Source: a virus. From it: a DNA stretch of 64,000 nucleotides. Both the position numbers and the translations under genes were made by a program. Location: positions 25,419-89,418 of the IMG/VR virus record IMGVR_UViG_3300042526_000097; one strand, given 5' to 3'. The notes under the pieces were generated by a model. That model saw nothing but the letters and a program-made list of their open reading frames with translations. It had not been told where the DNA came from and searched no databases. Below, one piece after another: positions 36,792 through 45,571 of the stretch (its first letter is position 1; every line of letters starts with the position of its first letter).

Positions 36792-37296
36792 TGTCTTTAC
36801 TTTCTTTGTGATATTGTCATTGGCAGTATCCTCTTGCTACTCTTCTAAAGAGAAAGTACAAAAACTATTTGATAAATACCCTGTACAAACTGAGAGTGAG
36901 TGTGTATCTAGATACCCAGTCAATACTGAGTCATCTATAATACATGAGTTCATTCCAGGAGACACTGTCTACATTCCTAGTAATGTCATAGACTGTGATT
37001 CAGTCATTAAGTCTACTAAGGGTATTACAGATACAGTTTACTTAAAGAAGTTAGTGCATGTCCCATGTCCTCCTTCAAGAATTGTACATGATACTATGCA
37101 TATCTCTGAGAAGAGTGTAGTAGAAGATACTAGGAAGATTGACCTACTCAAAGGACAGATTTCTACATACCAAACAAAGGTAGATGAAATGTCAAAGAAG
37201 TTAGACAAAGTCAAAGCTACTAGAAATAAATTTATAGGAGGCTTTCTAGCCTTAGGTATTGGCCTTCTCATTTTAATTTACATAAGATTCAACTAG
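36763..37296 (+). CDS. Unimolecular spanin-like lipoprotein
   Basis: A 177-residue protein. Residues 1-25 form a signal sequence ending in a lipobox-like AVSSC. The central region is periplasmic in character with a late coiled coil (~residues 125-155), and residues ~158-174 are a C-terminal transmembrane segment (GGFLALGIGLLILIYI). Lipid anchor at one end and inner-membrane helix at the other is the plan of a u-spanin, which fuses outer and inner membranes in the last step of lysis. Position between holin and endolysin agrees. Assignment is by topology only. Confidence 0.6.
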   Translation: MMQLLRQSFNVFTFFVILSLAVSSCYSSKEKVQKLFDKYPVQTESECVSRYPVNTESSIIHEFIPGDTVYIPSNVIDCDSVIKSTKGITDTVYLKKLVHVPCPPSRIVHDTMHISEKSVVEDTRKIDLLKGQISTYQTKVDEMSKKLDKVKATRNKFIGGFLALGIGLLILIYIRFN

Positions 37297-37302
37297 CATT
37301 CC

Positions 37303-37842
37303 GTGATATATAGGTACAACAAGGCAACCTTAGACCTTATAAAAAGTTTCGAAAGTTTACATGATGGTGACCTTAAGACTATTGGTCTACAACCTAAGAT
37401 GGATCCAATAGGTATATGGACTGAAGGTTACGGCCGGGCTATGATAGACCCAAGGACCAAAGGACATCTTAGAGGTGTAAGTAATAAAGACTTAGCCTAC
37501 AAGTTAGCTAGTATCAAGACAGAAGAAGAGGCAATTAAAGCACTGAATGATGACCTAACTAGACTAGCTTATAAACCAATACTAGTTATACTAGATGGAG
37601 ATAGATGGGTAAGTCTGACAGACAATCAACAAGGGGCCCTTTCTTCTTTTGTATACAATTGTGGAGTAGGTAGACCTCAATACAAGATCTTCAATAACAT
37701 AATAAAGTGGTTGGAAAAAGAGATGAGTAATGAAGCATTAGCTTCTTACTGGAACAGCTCTGTAGTTAAAGCTAATGGTAAAGAGTTAGCAGGTTTAGTA
37801 CGTAGAAGAAGAGCAGAGTCTAACCTCTTCTTTCAAGCCTAA
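37303..37842 (+). CDS. Endolysin, GH24 lysozyme
   Basis: A 179-residue muramidase of the T4 lysozyme/GH24 family. The catalytic set is visible: Glu17 in KSFESLH, Asp34 and Thr40 in DPIGIWTEGYGRAM (D-x5-T spacing). The C-terminal WVSLTDNQQGALSSFVYNCG is also typical. The start is GTG at 37303; no ATG is near. There is no signal peptide, so release depends on the upstream holin. It is the last gene of the rightward late operon. Confidence 0.85.
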   Translation: MIYRYNKATLDLIKSFESLHDGDLKTIGLQPKMDPIGIWTEGYGRAMIDPRTKGHLRGVSNKDLAYKLASIKTEEEAIKALNDDLTRLAYKPILVILDGDRWVSLTDNQQGALSSFVYNCGVGRPQYKIFNNIIKWLEKEMSNEALASYWNSSVVKANGKELAGLVRRRRAESNLFFQA

Positions 37843-37851
37843 AGGTGATAG

Positions 37852-37885
37852 AAAAAAAACCCCATAGCCAAAGGCTACAGGGTTT
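37852..37885 (-). terminator. Intrinsic terminator at the end of the leftward operon
   Basis: Stem AAACCC (37857-37862) with GGGTTT (37880-37885) and inner stem TAGCC/GGCTA around an AAA loop, with a small internal loop. On the minus strand it is followed by eight U residues, a strong intrinsic terminator. In the plus direction the U tract is only three, so it is weaker there. The stop codon of the minus gene at 37875 is inside the stem. Confidence 0.75.
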
Positions 37886-38432
37886 CTGTGTAATCAACTT
37901 GTTTCTTAAAGAACATATAGTCTTCGGGAGCTTCTAACAGTTCAGTTGTTGGATCAGTGTCAAGAATAGAAAGTTCTCCTTCATTATAAAGGTGTCTTTT
38001 CCACTCTTCAATTAGAACAGGACTTCTAGATAAGGCAATTAAACGAAAGTCACTAAACTGTAACCCATTTCGTTCTTCTTGATACTCTAGTCCAGAATTA
38101 AGTCGTATGAAGTGCTTTGCACTATCAGACATTAAACTGTACTTTCCGTCCATAAAGTGCCTTACATCTTCTACCCATAAATCTGGAAAGTAGAATTCTA
38201 GATACTCTTCTTTGTCAGTAGTCATAACTAGTACACTCCCTTGTCTTACACCCTCAGGAACATACTTGGCATTATAAACTCTAACATAAATTGACTCACC
38301 ATCCTCTGACAAGAAACTGTTTATGAAGTTACTCTCCCCAAAGCTGTGCTCTGAGAGTCCTAGCAATGGTAGTAGAAAATAAGTACAGAGATTTACTTCT
38401 GTCATTGCTTTTATCATCTTTTGTAATTCCAT
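37875..38432 (-). CDS. Conserved hypothetical protein, end of the replication operon
   Basis: A 185-residue protein. I prefer the ATG at 38432 (MELQKMIKAMTEV) to the one at 38489, because a TTG-N18-TACCTTTG promoter lies at 38478-38450 between them. The sequence is acidic with mixed alpha/beta character, no signal peptide and no recognised motif. It is the last gene before the leftward terminator. Confidence 0.55.
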   Translation of the reverse strand: MELQKMIKAMTEVNLCTYFLLPLLGLSEHSFGESNFINSFLSEDGESIYVRVYNAKYVPEGVRQGSVLVMTTDKEEYLEFYFPDLWVEDVRHFMDGKYSLMSDSAKHFIRLNSGLEYQEERNGLQFSDFRLIALSRSPVLIEEWKRHLYNEGELSILDTDPTTELLEAPEDYMFFKKQVDYTETL

Positions 38433-38449
38433 AATTGTCTTATTTAGGA

Positions 38450-38478
38450 CAAAGGTACTACAGTTCTGGAAGGTCCAA
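38450..38478 (-). promoter_or_regulatory. Internal leftward promoter, Bacteroidetes type
   Basis: On the minus strand TTG (38478-38476), an 18-base spacer, then TACCTTTG (38457-38450). The ATG of the last leftward gene follows after 17 bases. It overlaps the end of the 5' nuclease gene. Confidence 0.55.
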
Positions 38479-39237
38479 GTCAATATCAACCACCTCTATA
38501 GGTACAAAACCTGATAGCAGATTAGGATCCCATTGAGGGTGATTAGGGTTTAACAGTGTTACAGTCTGTGATGTTTCTTCAAAGATTATAGGACCATAAT
38601 AGTCACCAAAGCTTTTAAGATATTGTTCAATTACTTTAGAGTACATGTCCATGTGGTCAATACACTCAGAGAGCAGCTTCTTAGCTTTTACTTCTCCCAT
38701 TCCAGGTATACCTTTTATGTTGTCAGTGCTATCTCCCATGAGTAATTGCATACAAAGATTGTACATAGCACTCTCTTTAGTAACTACTTCTAGGACAGAG
38801 TCCATCTTCTTGTAATCAAAGTGGATACCAGGTAGTTGTCTAAGGTCTTTATCAGGAGAACAATAGACTACTTCCATCTCTTCTTTCATTACATGTGGGT
38901 ATCCTGATAATACATCATCAGCCTCACAGTTTACTGGCATTACAAATTTCCAATGAGTCATAAGGTAGTTCTTAATGAAGACTTCCCATTTACTTACCCA
39001 TTCAGGTTTCTCTCCTCTATGACCTTTATAGTCTGCATATTTATACACTTCATACCTGAAGTATGTATCAGCAGTAAAAGACCCTAGATAGTGTGTAGCC
39101 TCTGTCTTCTTAAGTATTTCATTGACAATACTGTCTACAGCTTGGGCCACAAAGAACTCATCAGAGTCCTTGTGGTGCCAAGCTACAATGTAGACAATAC
39201 TATCTGCGTCTATTAGGGCTAGCCTTTTTTGTTGCAT
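38458..39237 (-). CDS. 5'-3' exonuclease / flap endonuclease-like
   Basis: A 259-residue FEN-family nuclease, like the N-terminal domain of DNA polymerase I or T5 exonuclease. Visible motifs: LIDADSI at residues ~7-13, NCEADDVLSG with paired acids, SPDKDLRQLPG, and the helix-hairpin-helix block GDSTDNIKGIPGMGEVKAKK. It would remove RNA primers and flaps during replication, complementing the polymerase at 52653-54803, which lacks this domain. It overlaps the upstream nuclease gene by 38 bases. Confidence 0.85.
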   Translation of the reverse strand: MQQKRLALIDADSIVYIVAWHHKDSDEFFVAQAVDSIVNEILKKTEATHYLGSFTADTYFRYEVYKYADYKGHRGEKPEWVSKWEVFIKNYLMTHWKFVMPVNCEADDVLSGYPHVMKEEMEVVYCSPDKDLRQLPGIHFDYKKMDSVLEVVTKESAMYNLCMQLLMGDSTDNIKGIPGMGEVKAKKLLSECIDHMDMYSKVIEQYLKSFGDYYGPIIFEETSQTVTLLNPNHPQWDPNLLSGFVPIEVVDIDLDLPEL

Positions 39238-39634
39238 TAGTAGGTTTTAAAGATTTATAGTATTCAAGTTCTGCTACCAGTTCAAAGAAGTCATGGGCAT
39301 ACATAAATGCATACTTACCTTTAGTCATGAACCTAAGTCCATTTTCACTAAGTTCAGTACGTCTATGCATTACAACATTCTTTATTCCAGGTACAATAGG
39401 AATTTCATCCATCACTTTAACATAACTCAATGTCCCTGTTACAGATTTACACTGTACATTAAATGGAAATCTTCCATTCTCAAGTTCATCTTCATTTGCT
39501 AGGTCAATCTTTTGAGCATCTCTACTCCTGTTGACTTGACGTGATGATTTAACATGTTTAAATCCTATGGCTTTAAACTTGTTGACACATTCTCTTTCGA
39601 AAGTATGTCCTACTTCTCTGTTACGGTTACTCAT
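39200..39634 (-). CDS. PD-(D/E)xK nuclease, Holliday-junction-resolvase-like
   Basis: A 144-residue protein. The order GHTFERECVNKFKAIGF, SSRQVNRSRDAQKIDL and FNVQCKSV gives the E...D...Q-x-K pattern of the PD-(D/E)xK fold used by archaeal-type resolvases and VRR/endonuclease families. Next to the FEN-like nuclease it probably processes recombination or packaging intermediates. The exact substrate cannot be read from the sequence. Confidence 0.65.
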   Translation of the reverse strand: MSNRNREVGHTFERECVNKFKAIGFKHVKSSRQVNRSRDAQKIDLANEDELENGRFPFNVQCKSVTGTLSYVKVMDEIPIVPGIKNVVMHRRTELSENGLRFMTKGKYAFMYAHDFFELVAELEYYKSLKPTNATKKASPNRRR

Positions 39635-39644
39635 AAATGTAAAG

Positions 39645-40820
39645 TTATGCTAAAGCAATTGCTTCATTCATTTCATCCTCTACTTTTTTAAGTTTAGAAT
39701 GACTTTCAAGTGCAATTACTTCTTCTAGTAAAGCTGCATACTCAGCATCGTTTAAGGCTGCATAGGTGCTACTGTGGTAGATACCTTTGTTTACACCTGC
39801 AAATGAGGAGTGTACAAAGTATCTTCTAGTAGTCATTGTACCATCAGATCCATACCCAATATTAATTGAGTGAATATCTGCTGGATCTACAAAGATGTTA
39901 TGTGTTGTTGAACCTGCAGTCTGATACCCTTTGATATAAGCAAGACCACCACAATGTAAGCCTTTACAACCTGGACGGCTAACTTGACTCCAAGATGGTA
40001 AGTAGTGAGAACAACCTACACGGATATGATGGCCAGTTGTTTTGTTACCTGCCATATCTTCACATACAAACTCATCACCAGATTCACCCATAATAGCAGG
40101 ACGGAATACTCTGTCCTCTACATACTCAGGTTCTGCATAAGTGATTATGCCGGTGTCTGGGTCAATAGTCTTAGAGTATCTATCTACTAGGACAGCATCT
40201 CCATCTGCATCTAAAGAGTACTTGGTAGTAACCTCGTCAGATACTTTGTAACATACTAACAAACCTTCTCTAGTGATAGCTACTTGAGTTGTAGTTGCAT
40301 GCTGTTTAGCAGCCTCTAAAGATAAACCTTCTTGTTCCATCAACTTGTTTGCCAAGTCTATGTTTACATAAGGTGCAGAGATATACTCAGCAAAGTTCTC
40401 AGCTCTTTCTTCACTGTACCCAGGACGGCCAGGTATAGGTCTTAGAAATCTTGTCCACGCTTTAATCAAGGGTTCAATTTCTATTCCCTTTTCTACTGCC
40501 TTAATAATCCTGTCAGCAAAAGATGAAGGCAAAGGTTTAGTAGACACGTGATTCCCAACCTTCAAGAAGAACTGATTGGTAGCAGTGTTAACCATTAAGT
40601 GAGGAGTCTTAGACTCAATCAACTCTTTGTAAGACTCTTTAGTCATTGGCTCGAATAGAGCTACAATGTCTTTAAGTTCTTCCATTGTAGTAACCTGAAG
40701 AGATTTATCTTCAAGTACTTTCATAGCATTATACTTCTCTTCTGAGAACGTACAGCTAAATGATTCCCCATTCACCATCCCGGTGATACGGTCTTGTATT
40801 CTGTTTACTGTAATCATCAT
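39645..40820 (-). CDS. rIIB-like protein
   Basis: A 391-residue protein. I chose the MMITVN start at 40820; the longer frame to 40865 overlaps the next gene. The C-terminal half, with REGLLVCYKVSDE, VGCSHYLPSW, GCKGLHCGGLAYIKG and NIFVDPADIHSIN, matches the C-terminal domain of T4 rIIB, which has a GLLAYK...CSNGLHV pattern. It follows a GHKL ATPase of rIIA type, as in T4. In T4 the pair affects lysis timing and superinfection exclusion; the role here is unknown. Confidence 0.6.
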   Translation of the reverse strand: MMITVNRIQDRITGMVNGESFSCTFSEEKYNAMKVLEDKSLQVTTMEELKDIVALFEPMTKESYKELIESKTPHLMVNTATNQFFLKVGNHVSTKPLPSSFADRIIKAVEKGIEIEPLIKAWTRFLRPIPGRPGYSEERAENFAEYISAPYVNIDLANKLMEQEGLSLEAAKQHATTTQVAITREGLLVCYKVSDEVTTKYSLDADGDAVLVDRYSKTIDPDTGIITYAEPEYVEDRVFRPAIMGESGDEFVCEDMAGNKTTGHHIRVGCSHYLPSWSQVSRPGCKGLHCGGLAYIKGYQTAGSTTHNIFVDPADIHSINIGYGSDGTMTTRRYFVHSSFAGVNKGIYHSSTYAALNDAEYAALLEEVIALESHSKLKKVEDEMNEAIALA

Positions 40821-40840
40821 TTTATTGATTTTAATTGTTA

Positions 40841-43525
40841 CTAAATTACATTCTTTTCTTGACAATACCTAATAATAGACTCTTCCATATTGTTAGGAAT
40901 AGTCCATTTATAAGGGGTTCTATACTGATTAAATGCTTCTGTGTAGTCAGAGTGCCCTAGAAGATATTCAATACCATTTAATAAACCTCTTACGGGTTTA
41001 GACCAATCCAAAAGTTCATTAAGTATGTTAAGAATATCAAGGTCAACTGCACAACCATCTTGTATCTCAGCACTGCCCCACATCTCCTTAGCTACTATAG
41101 ATATCTCTTCAGCAGTAGCCTCAGATTTAACTAACATCTGAAACTGCTGAACCTTATCTAAGTGAGATAACATATCAGTGTAGGCTTGAGAGTTGTTTTT
41201 CATAGCAGCATTATCAATCTTCATATCTACATGGTTAGCTTTAACATAATTTGTAAGAGTGTTATACTTCTCTTTCTGTTCTATGTCTAACGGGAAGTTC
41301 TGAAGAAAGCCCAGTTTGTTTAGCTGTTCTTTCACTAGCCTAGAGGTATTCCAACGTATTAATTTATTACTCATTGTTATTGTGTGCCCATTTACTTTTA
41401 AGAAAAACTTATTGATGTGTTTGAAGTCCTGATAGAGTTTTACTTTATCCTTAGCTACCTTAATTAATCTTATACCATGGGGATCAAAGAAGTGAGCACA
41501 ACGATAGGCTTCAGCATGACTATAAATGTTATAACGTCCTCTGAAGTCTATGTAGTCATCTTCATCACTATATCCTCTATAGTTATAGTCATCTACTACT
41601 TGCTTATCTCTAGGATAACCAATGCTTTCAGTTCTATTATCTCTAGTGAGTAAAGCAACAAACTCTAAGGTTTGGGCATCAACATCTGTACCATAATAAA
41701 TCTCTTCTTCATCCCAAGTATCAATCTCTTTTACAGGTACTTCTACTTTCTGCCACTCATAGACTCTATCTTGATAGTTTATACTTGAGCCGTTCTTAAG
41801 TCTTGGAGTATGTACTATAGTACTACCATTTAACTTCCTTCTCTCTTCATTAGTCAAATTGATGTTAGCTAACTCCTCAGCAGTCATGTTCTCTAAATCT
41901 GTGATATCTTCATCCTCTTCAGATGCTAAGAAATCTTCAGGTACTTCTATGTCCTCATAGATAAGAATTTCCTTAGAACTTAATAGATGTTTGTAAATCT
42001 TGTCTTCTAAAGTATGTCTTAGTTGTAAGGCCTTATTCTCTTCTAGGTCCTCAAGTATTAGCAGACTATTCATCCACTCAGGTTTCTCTAGAGTTGTAAA
42101 TCTACCATGCAGACTTATTAAGTACTTGTCCTTACGATTAGAAGCCCTAGAAGATTTTAAGATAACTATATCATTAAGATGAGTAGTCTCAGTCTCTAGT
42201 CTTTCTACTTTCTTACCCGACTTGTTAGCTTTAGTAATATGAGAATAGAAGACTTCTCTATTTGAGAAACTAGAGAGCATCTTAGTATGATACTTAATGC
42301 TTGGATCCCCTGTGAAATTAATATCTACCTTATCTAGGTTAACTATATTAGATAGTCTACCTAAGATGTTAGAGCTATTACTCCACTTGTTCTTAATAGA
42401 ATTACAAACTCTAAGCCATTTGATAAAGTCATTCTCTTGCATCTCTTTTTGTATAATCCTAGAGGCAGAATCAGATGCATCTTTAAATCTTTGAAGTACC
42501 ATAGCCTTAGTCTTTTCAGACCAGACTAGGGACTCCCTAGATGGAGAGATTTCAACATCTTCAGGTAATACTTTGATACCTACATTACCTAATATATCTT
42601 CTAGCTCTAACTCCTTGAAGTCTATAAAGCCATAGTTGACCTTGTTAAGTAACATGTGAGGCTTATTGAAGTATCTGTTATCTGATATTACTAAGCAATC
42701 ATCTTCATACAATATTTCAGGGGTAAAGTTTTGACGTATTGTTAGGTTGTTTTCTTTTACAAAGAAATCTACATTAGTAAAGTACATCAACTGTCTTTCA
42801 ACTGCATCTTTGTACTCTTGAAGATGATGTTTCTTAGCTTCCATAGTAACGATAACTCCATTCTTCTCAGTAGTCTTTTCTGCATAGATAACTCCAGTCT
42901 CAAAGTTAATAGGTACATTCTCTACACCAGTGTTTAAATTAAACTTTGGTATTACAGATTCCACCTTGGTATTGTAGACATTAAACTTATACCTTAGTCC
43001 ATTGTACCTAGACTCCATTGTATAGTAAGGATTAACAGACAAGGGAGCTTTAGCACCTATACCAAACTTACCTAAAGGAAGTTTAGATAGCCTCTTAGTA
43101 GAATACCCTAAAGAGAAGTATTTAGATAACCTATGGCCACCAAGACCTACACCGTGATCTTCAATTGTGACAAAGTCTTTATCCATATTGGCACCACAAT
43201 GGTATGTTACTACTACCTTATCGTTTGGAGAGAAGTATGTAGCATCATAATATGAAGGATCAAACTTACTGTCATTGTAAAGTTCCCCTTCTATTTCCTC
43301 GTAGTAGTCAGTAATCTGAGCTTTTCCACTTAAGATAAGTGCTGCTACGTTCTTTTCAGTAACTGAGTCAATACCATTAGATACTAACTCCCTGATAGTA
43401 CTCTTGATAGGATACTGATATTGGAATCTCTGTAAGATATCCATCATCAGTCCCATTGCTGAGCCCTCTATTCCTTTGTTAAAACCTCCTTGTATGTCTG
43501 TAGGGGTTTCTTGTAATATTGCCAT
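40841..43525 (-). CDS. rIIA-like GHKL ATPase
   Basis: An 894-residue protein with an N-terminal GHKL (Hsp90-type) ATP-binding domain: N-box RELVSNGIDS (Glu46, Asn50, Asp53), G1 box IEDHGVGLGG, and G2 box GKFGIGAKAPLS. The remaining ~700 residues are unassigned and acidic in the middle. The architecture matches T4 rIIA and the next gene downstream is rIIB-like. A MutL/Hsp90-like mechanism is possible; the rIIA label rests on the pair and domain order. Confidence 0.65.
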   Translation of the reverse strand: MAILQETPTDIQGGFNKGIEGSAMGLMMDILQRFQYQYPIKSTIRELVSNGIDSVTEKNVAALILSGKAQITDYYEEIEGELYNDSKFDPSYYDATYFSPNDKVVVTYHCGANMDKDFVTIEDHGVGLGGHRLSKYFSLGYSTKRLSKLPLGKFGIGAKAPLSVNPYYTMESRYNGLRYKFNVYNTKVESVIPKFNLNTGVENVPINFETGVIYAEKTTEKNGVIVTMEAKKHHLQEYKDAVERQLMYFTNVDFFVKENNLTIRQNFTPEILYEDDCLVISDNRYFNKPHMLLNKVNYGFIDFKELELEDILGNVGIKVLPEDVEISPSRESLVWSEKTKAMVLQRFKDASDSASRIIQKEMQENDFIKWLRVCNSIKNKWSNSSNILGRLSNIVNLDKVDINFTGDPSIKYHTKMLSSFSNREVFYSHITKANKSGKKVERLETETTHLNDIVILKSSRASNRKDKYLISLHGRFTTLEKPEWMNSLLILEDLEENKALQLRHTLEDKIYKHLLSSKEILIYEDIEVPEDFLASEEDEDITDLENMTAEELANINLTNEERRKLNGSTIVHTPRLKNGSSINYQDRVYEWQKVEVPVKEIDTWDEEEIYYGTDVDAQTLEFVALLTRDNRTESIGYPRDKQVVDDYNYRGYSDEDDYIDFRGRYNIYSHAEAYRCAHFFDPHGIRLIKVAKDKVKLYQDFKHINKFFLKVNGHTITMSNKLIRWNTSRLVKEQLNKLGFLQNFPLDIEQKEKYNTLTNYVKANHVDMKIDNAAMKNNSQAYTDMLSHLDKVQQFQMLVKSEATAEEISIVAKEMWGSAEIQDGCAVDLDILNILNELLDWSKPVRGLLNGIEYLLGHSDYTEAFNQYRTPYKWTIPNNMEESIIRYCQEKNVI

Positions 43526-43761
43526 TAATTTAATAGGGTTATGTGTGATTTAAAATCGTCTAATGGAACTTCTATTCTCTTACCATTATTAGTAAAGAGG
43601 ATTAGAAAGTCTCTTGGTCTAGTACCGGCATCTATGGCAAGACGGTTAACCATATCTACCTCGACCTGCTCACTGTTATTTTTATCAGTGTATTTAATAG
43701 AAGCAACCTTACCTATAAGTATCGACTCTAGGTAATCTTCTAACTCTTCAACTTCTGTCAT
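43525..43761 (-). CDS. Small hypothetical protein between primase and rIIA-like gene
   Basis: A 78-residue acidic protein with a short beta-rich centre. Its stop overlaps the rIIA-like start by one base and its start overlaps the primase stop by four, so it is an integral part of the operon. No motif is recognised. Confidence 0.5.
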   Translation of the reverse strand: MTEVEELEDYLESILIGKVASIKYTDKNNSEQVEVDMVNRLAIDAGTRPRDFLILFTNNGKRIEVPLDDFKSHITLLN

Positions 43762-44711
43762 GTTAATAGTTCTTGAATTAGTATAGAGGCCTCTATGGCC
43801 CCGTATTTAGCACAGAAATCTGTAGGGTCTTTTGTCCCAGTTGTTAAAGGAATTGTGACAGACCTAAATGGGTATAGATGAGGACTGGTCTTTCCATCAT
43901 TGTCAAAGAAAGTAACTACTTCAGTGTACCTCTGCTTTACCCACTCAATTAATAAAGGATCTGGTATCATATTCTCAGCCCTTGGAGCTATAGCATCATA
44001 ACCTAGAGACCTGAAGAACATTACATCCTTATAGGCCTTAGTGATTATAAGTATATCGTTATTAACTAACTGATTAAAACCTGGTATACAAGCATCTGTC
44101 CAATCCATTAGAAAAGACTTAGGATAAGGTTGATATAACTGATACTTGTCAAAGATTCTATAAGCATACATTAATCCTTTAGGACTTCTAGGGCAAGCAT
44201 CAGAATCATAAAGAAAGTAATAGTCTACAGCCTTTACATTGTATAGGTTTAAGATGTCCTCACTAACATTATACTTACTCCAATATTGAAAGTCTTTAAA
44301 GTTAAATTGTCTTGACTTTACTCTAATATGACAGAGTTCTTTTCTTACAGGTGTTATAACTAGAGTCTTAACAGCTGGAGTGGTACCAGCTAGAAGACCA
44401 AAGTCAGTAGCTATTTTAATCATAGCCTCTAACCTAGTCTCTAGCTGATATAACACTTTTACAAGATCAAAGATGTCTCCATAGTTAGGAGTGCATGGAA
44501 GAGCTTGGTCTTTCCACATGAACTCATTCACTCTACCAACACCATACTTTCTTTCGTAGATACCAAAAGAAGGTTTATCATCTACATTCCTTAATCTTGA
44601 ATTGTATACACTTCCAATCACTGGCTCAAACTCTAGATAGAAACAATAAAGAGAGTATTCATCTACATTCTCTAGTATCTCTTGCTCATCAAGTAAATCC
44701 AGGCTTAGCAT
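43758..44711 (-). CDS. DNA primase with degenerate TOPRIM
   Basis: A 317-residue DnaG-type primase of the short kind found in crAss-like phages. The N-terminal region (YSLYCFYLEF, then SVYNSRLRNVDDKPSFGIYE) resembles the catalytic N-lobe without a zinc finger. The TOPRIM core is ILIITKAYKDVMFFRSLG, FFDNDGKT and KDPTDF. The usual catalytic Glu of the TEGxxD motif is Lys here, while the DxD-type acids remain. It synthesises RNA primers with the DnaB-like helicase encoded in the same operon. Confidence 0.75.
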   Translation of the reverse strand: MLSLDLLDEQEILENVDEYSLYCFYLEFEPVIGSVYNSRLRNVDDKPSFGIYERKYGVGRVNEFMWKDQALPCTPNYGDIFDLVKVLYQLETRLEAMIKIATDFGLLAGTTPAVKTLVITPVRKELCHIRVKSRQFNFKDFQYWSKYNVSEDILNLYNVKAVDYYFLYDSDACPRSPKGLMYAYRIFDKYQLYQPYPKSFLMDWTDACIPGFNQLVNNDILIITKAYKDVMFFRSLGYDAIAPRAENMIPDPLLIEWVKQRYTEVVTFFDNDGKTSPHLYPFRSVTIPLTTGTKDPTDFCAKYGAIEASILIQELLT

Positions 44712-44716
44712 AGAAC

Positions 44717-45499
44717 TTAGTTTAAGTCAGAAGAAGTACTAAGATCTACAGGAGCTCCTCCTCCAAACAAGGCTGCTGCACTCTGAGGTGTAGCTGGTAC
44801 ACTGTCTGGGATGTCATCTGTTTCAGTCAATGGAGTACCATCATTAAGTTTGTTTGTAACTTCAAACTTGTTGAAAGCAATCTTAGATGCAATCTTAGGG
44901 ACAATGGCCGGCTCTACAAACGGGTAGGATTGTAAAAGCTTGTCACGGAACTTAGGATAGTGATTCTTAGTACTGTTTCTACGTAGTAACATTCTAAGTG
45001 GATACTCTTCCTTACCAAAGAACTCACTGCACATCTCAATGAACTGACTAGCTAAGTTCTTAGTTATTGCAACTAAAACATTCTCAGTCAAAAGCAATTG
45101 AGTGTTGTCCTTAGTGATAGGAATACCTTTGAATCTTTCAAACTTGATCTTGTCAGAAGTCATGTAGCATTTAGCAAACAGAGTGAACATGTTTTGCATC
45201 TCTTTAGAGGCATCGTTGGCTTCTTGAATTCTTTGACTCATGCTCTTAGGTTTCCCCTCACGATCATTTTCATCTGGTACATTCAAACACCATACTTTAA
45301 TAGTAGTGTTACCACCACCTTTACCTGTAATCAACATACCATTCTCATCTACAGCTTCCCCAAAAGGATCTGCATCATCACTGGTTGCTGTACTACCTGC
45401 TGTGGTAATAGTAAAGTCTACTGAAGGATTACTACCTTCTTTTTCTGTAATTTCTACATTCTTGAGAATTATATTCTCGTGGATACCTACTCCAATCAT
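44717..45499 (-). CDS. Putative single-stranded DNA-binding protein
   Basis: A 260-residue protein. The start GIHENIILKNVEITEKEG...VDFTI resembles the first strands of OB-fold SSB or DUF669-type phage proteins, and the tail is acidic (DLSTSSDLN), as in many SSBs. It follows its own terminator-promoter element and lies just upstream of the primase gene. There is no direct motif proof; it could be another recombination accessory. Confidence 0.4.
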   Translation of the reverse strand: MIGVGIHENIILKNVEITEKEGSNPSVDFTITTAGSTATSDDADPFGEAVDENGMLITGKGGGNTTIKVWCLNVPDENDREGKPKSMSQRIQEANDASKEMQNMFTLFAKCYMTSDKIKFERFKGIPITKDNTQLLLTENVLVAITKNLASQFIEMCSEFFGKEEYPLRMLLRRNSTKNHYPKFRDKLLQSYPFVEPAIVPKIASKIAFNKFEVTNKLNDGTPLTETDDIPDSVPATPQSAAALFGGGAPVDLSTSSDLN

Positions 45500-45525
45500 A
45501 AAATATTTATTTAATTAAAAGGTTA

Positions 45526-45556
45526 CAAATATAAGTAAAGAAGGGCTATCTTTCAA
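45526..45556 (-). promoter_or_regulatory. Promoter nested in a terminator hairpin, leftward
   Basis: On the minus strand TTG (45556-45554), a 20-base spacer, then TATATTTG (45533-45526), with the ATG of the SSB-like gene 26 bases further on. The TTG overlaps the loop edge of the hairpin at 45538-45565, as at 33527-33567. Confidence 0.6.
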
Positions 45557-45565
45557 GCCCTTCTT
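45538..45565 (-). terminator. Intrinsic (attenuator-like) terminator inside the replication operon
   Basis: A perfect 10-bp inverted repeat, AAGAAGGGCT and AGCCCTTCTT, with an eight-base loop, followed on the minus strand by a T-rich tract. It separates the 263-aa gene from the SSB-like gene and would reset transcription at the downstream promoter. Confidence 0.7.
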
Positions 45566-45571
45566 ATTGTT

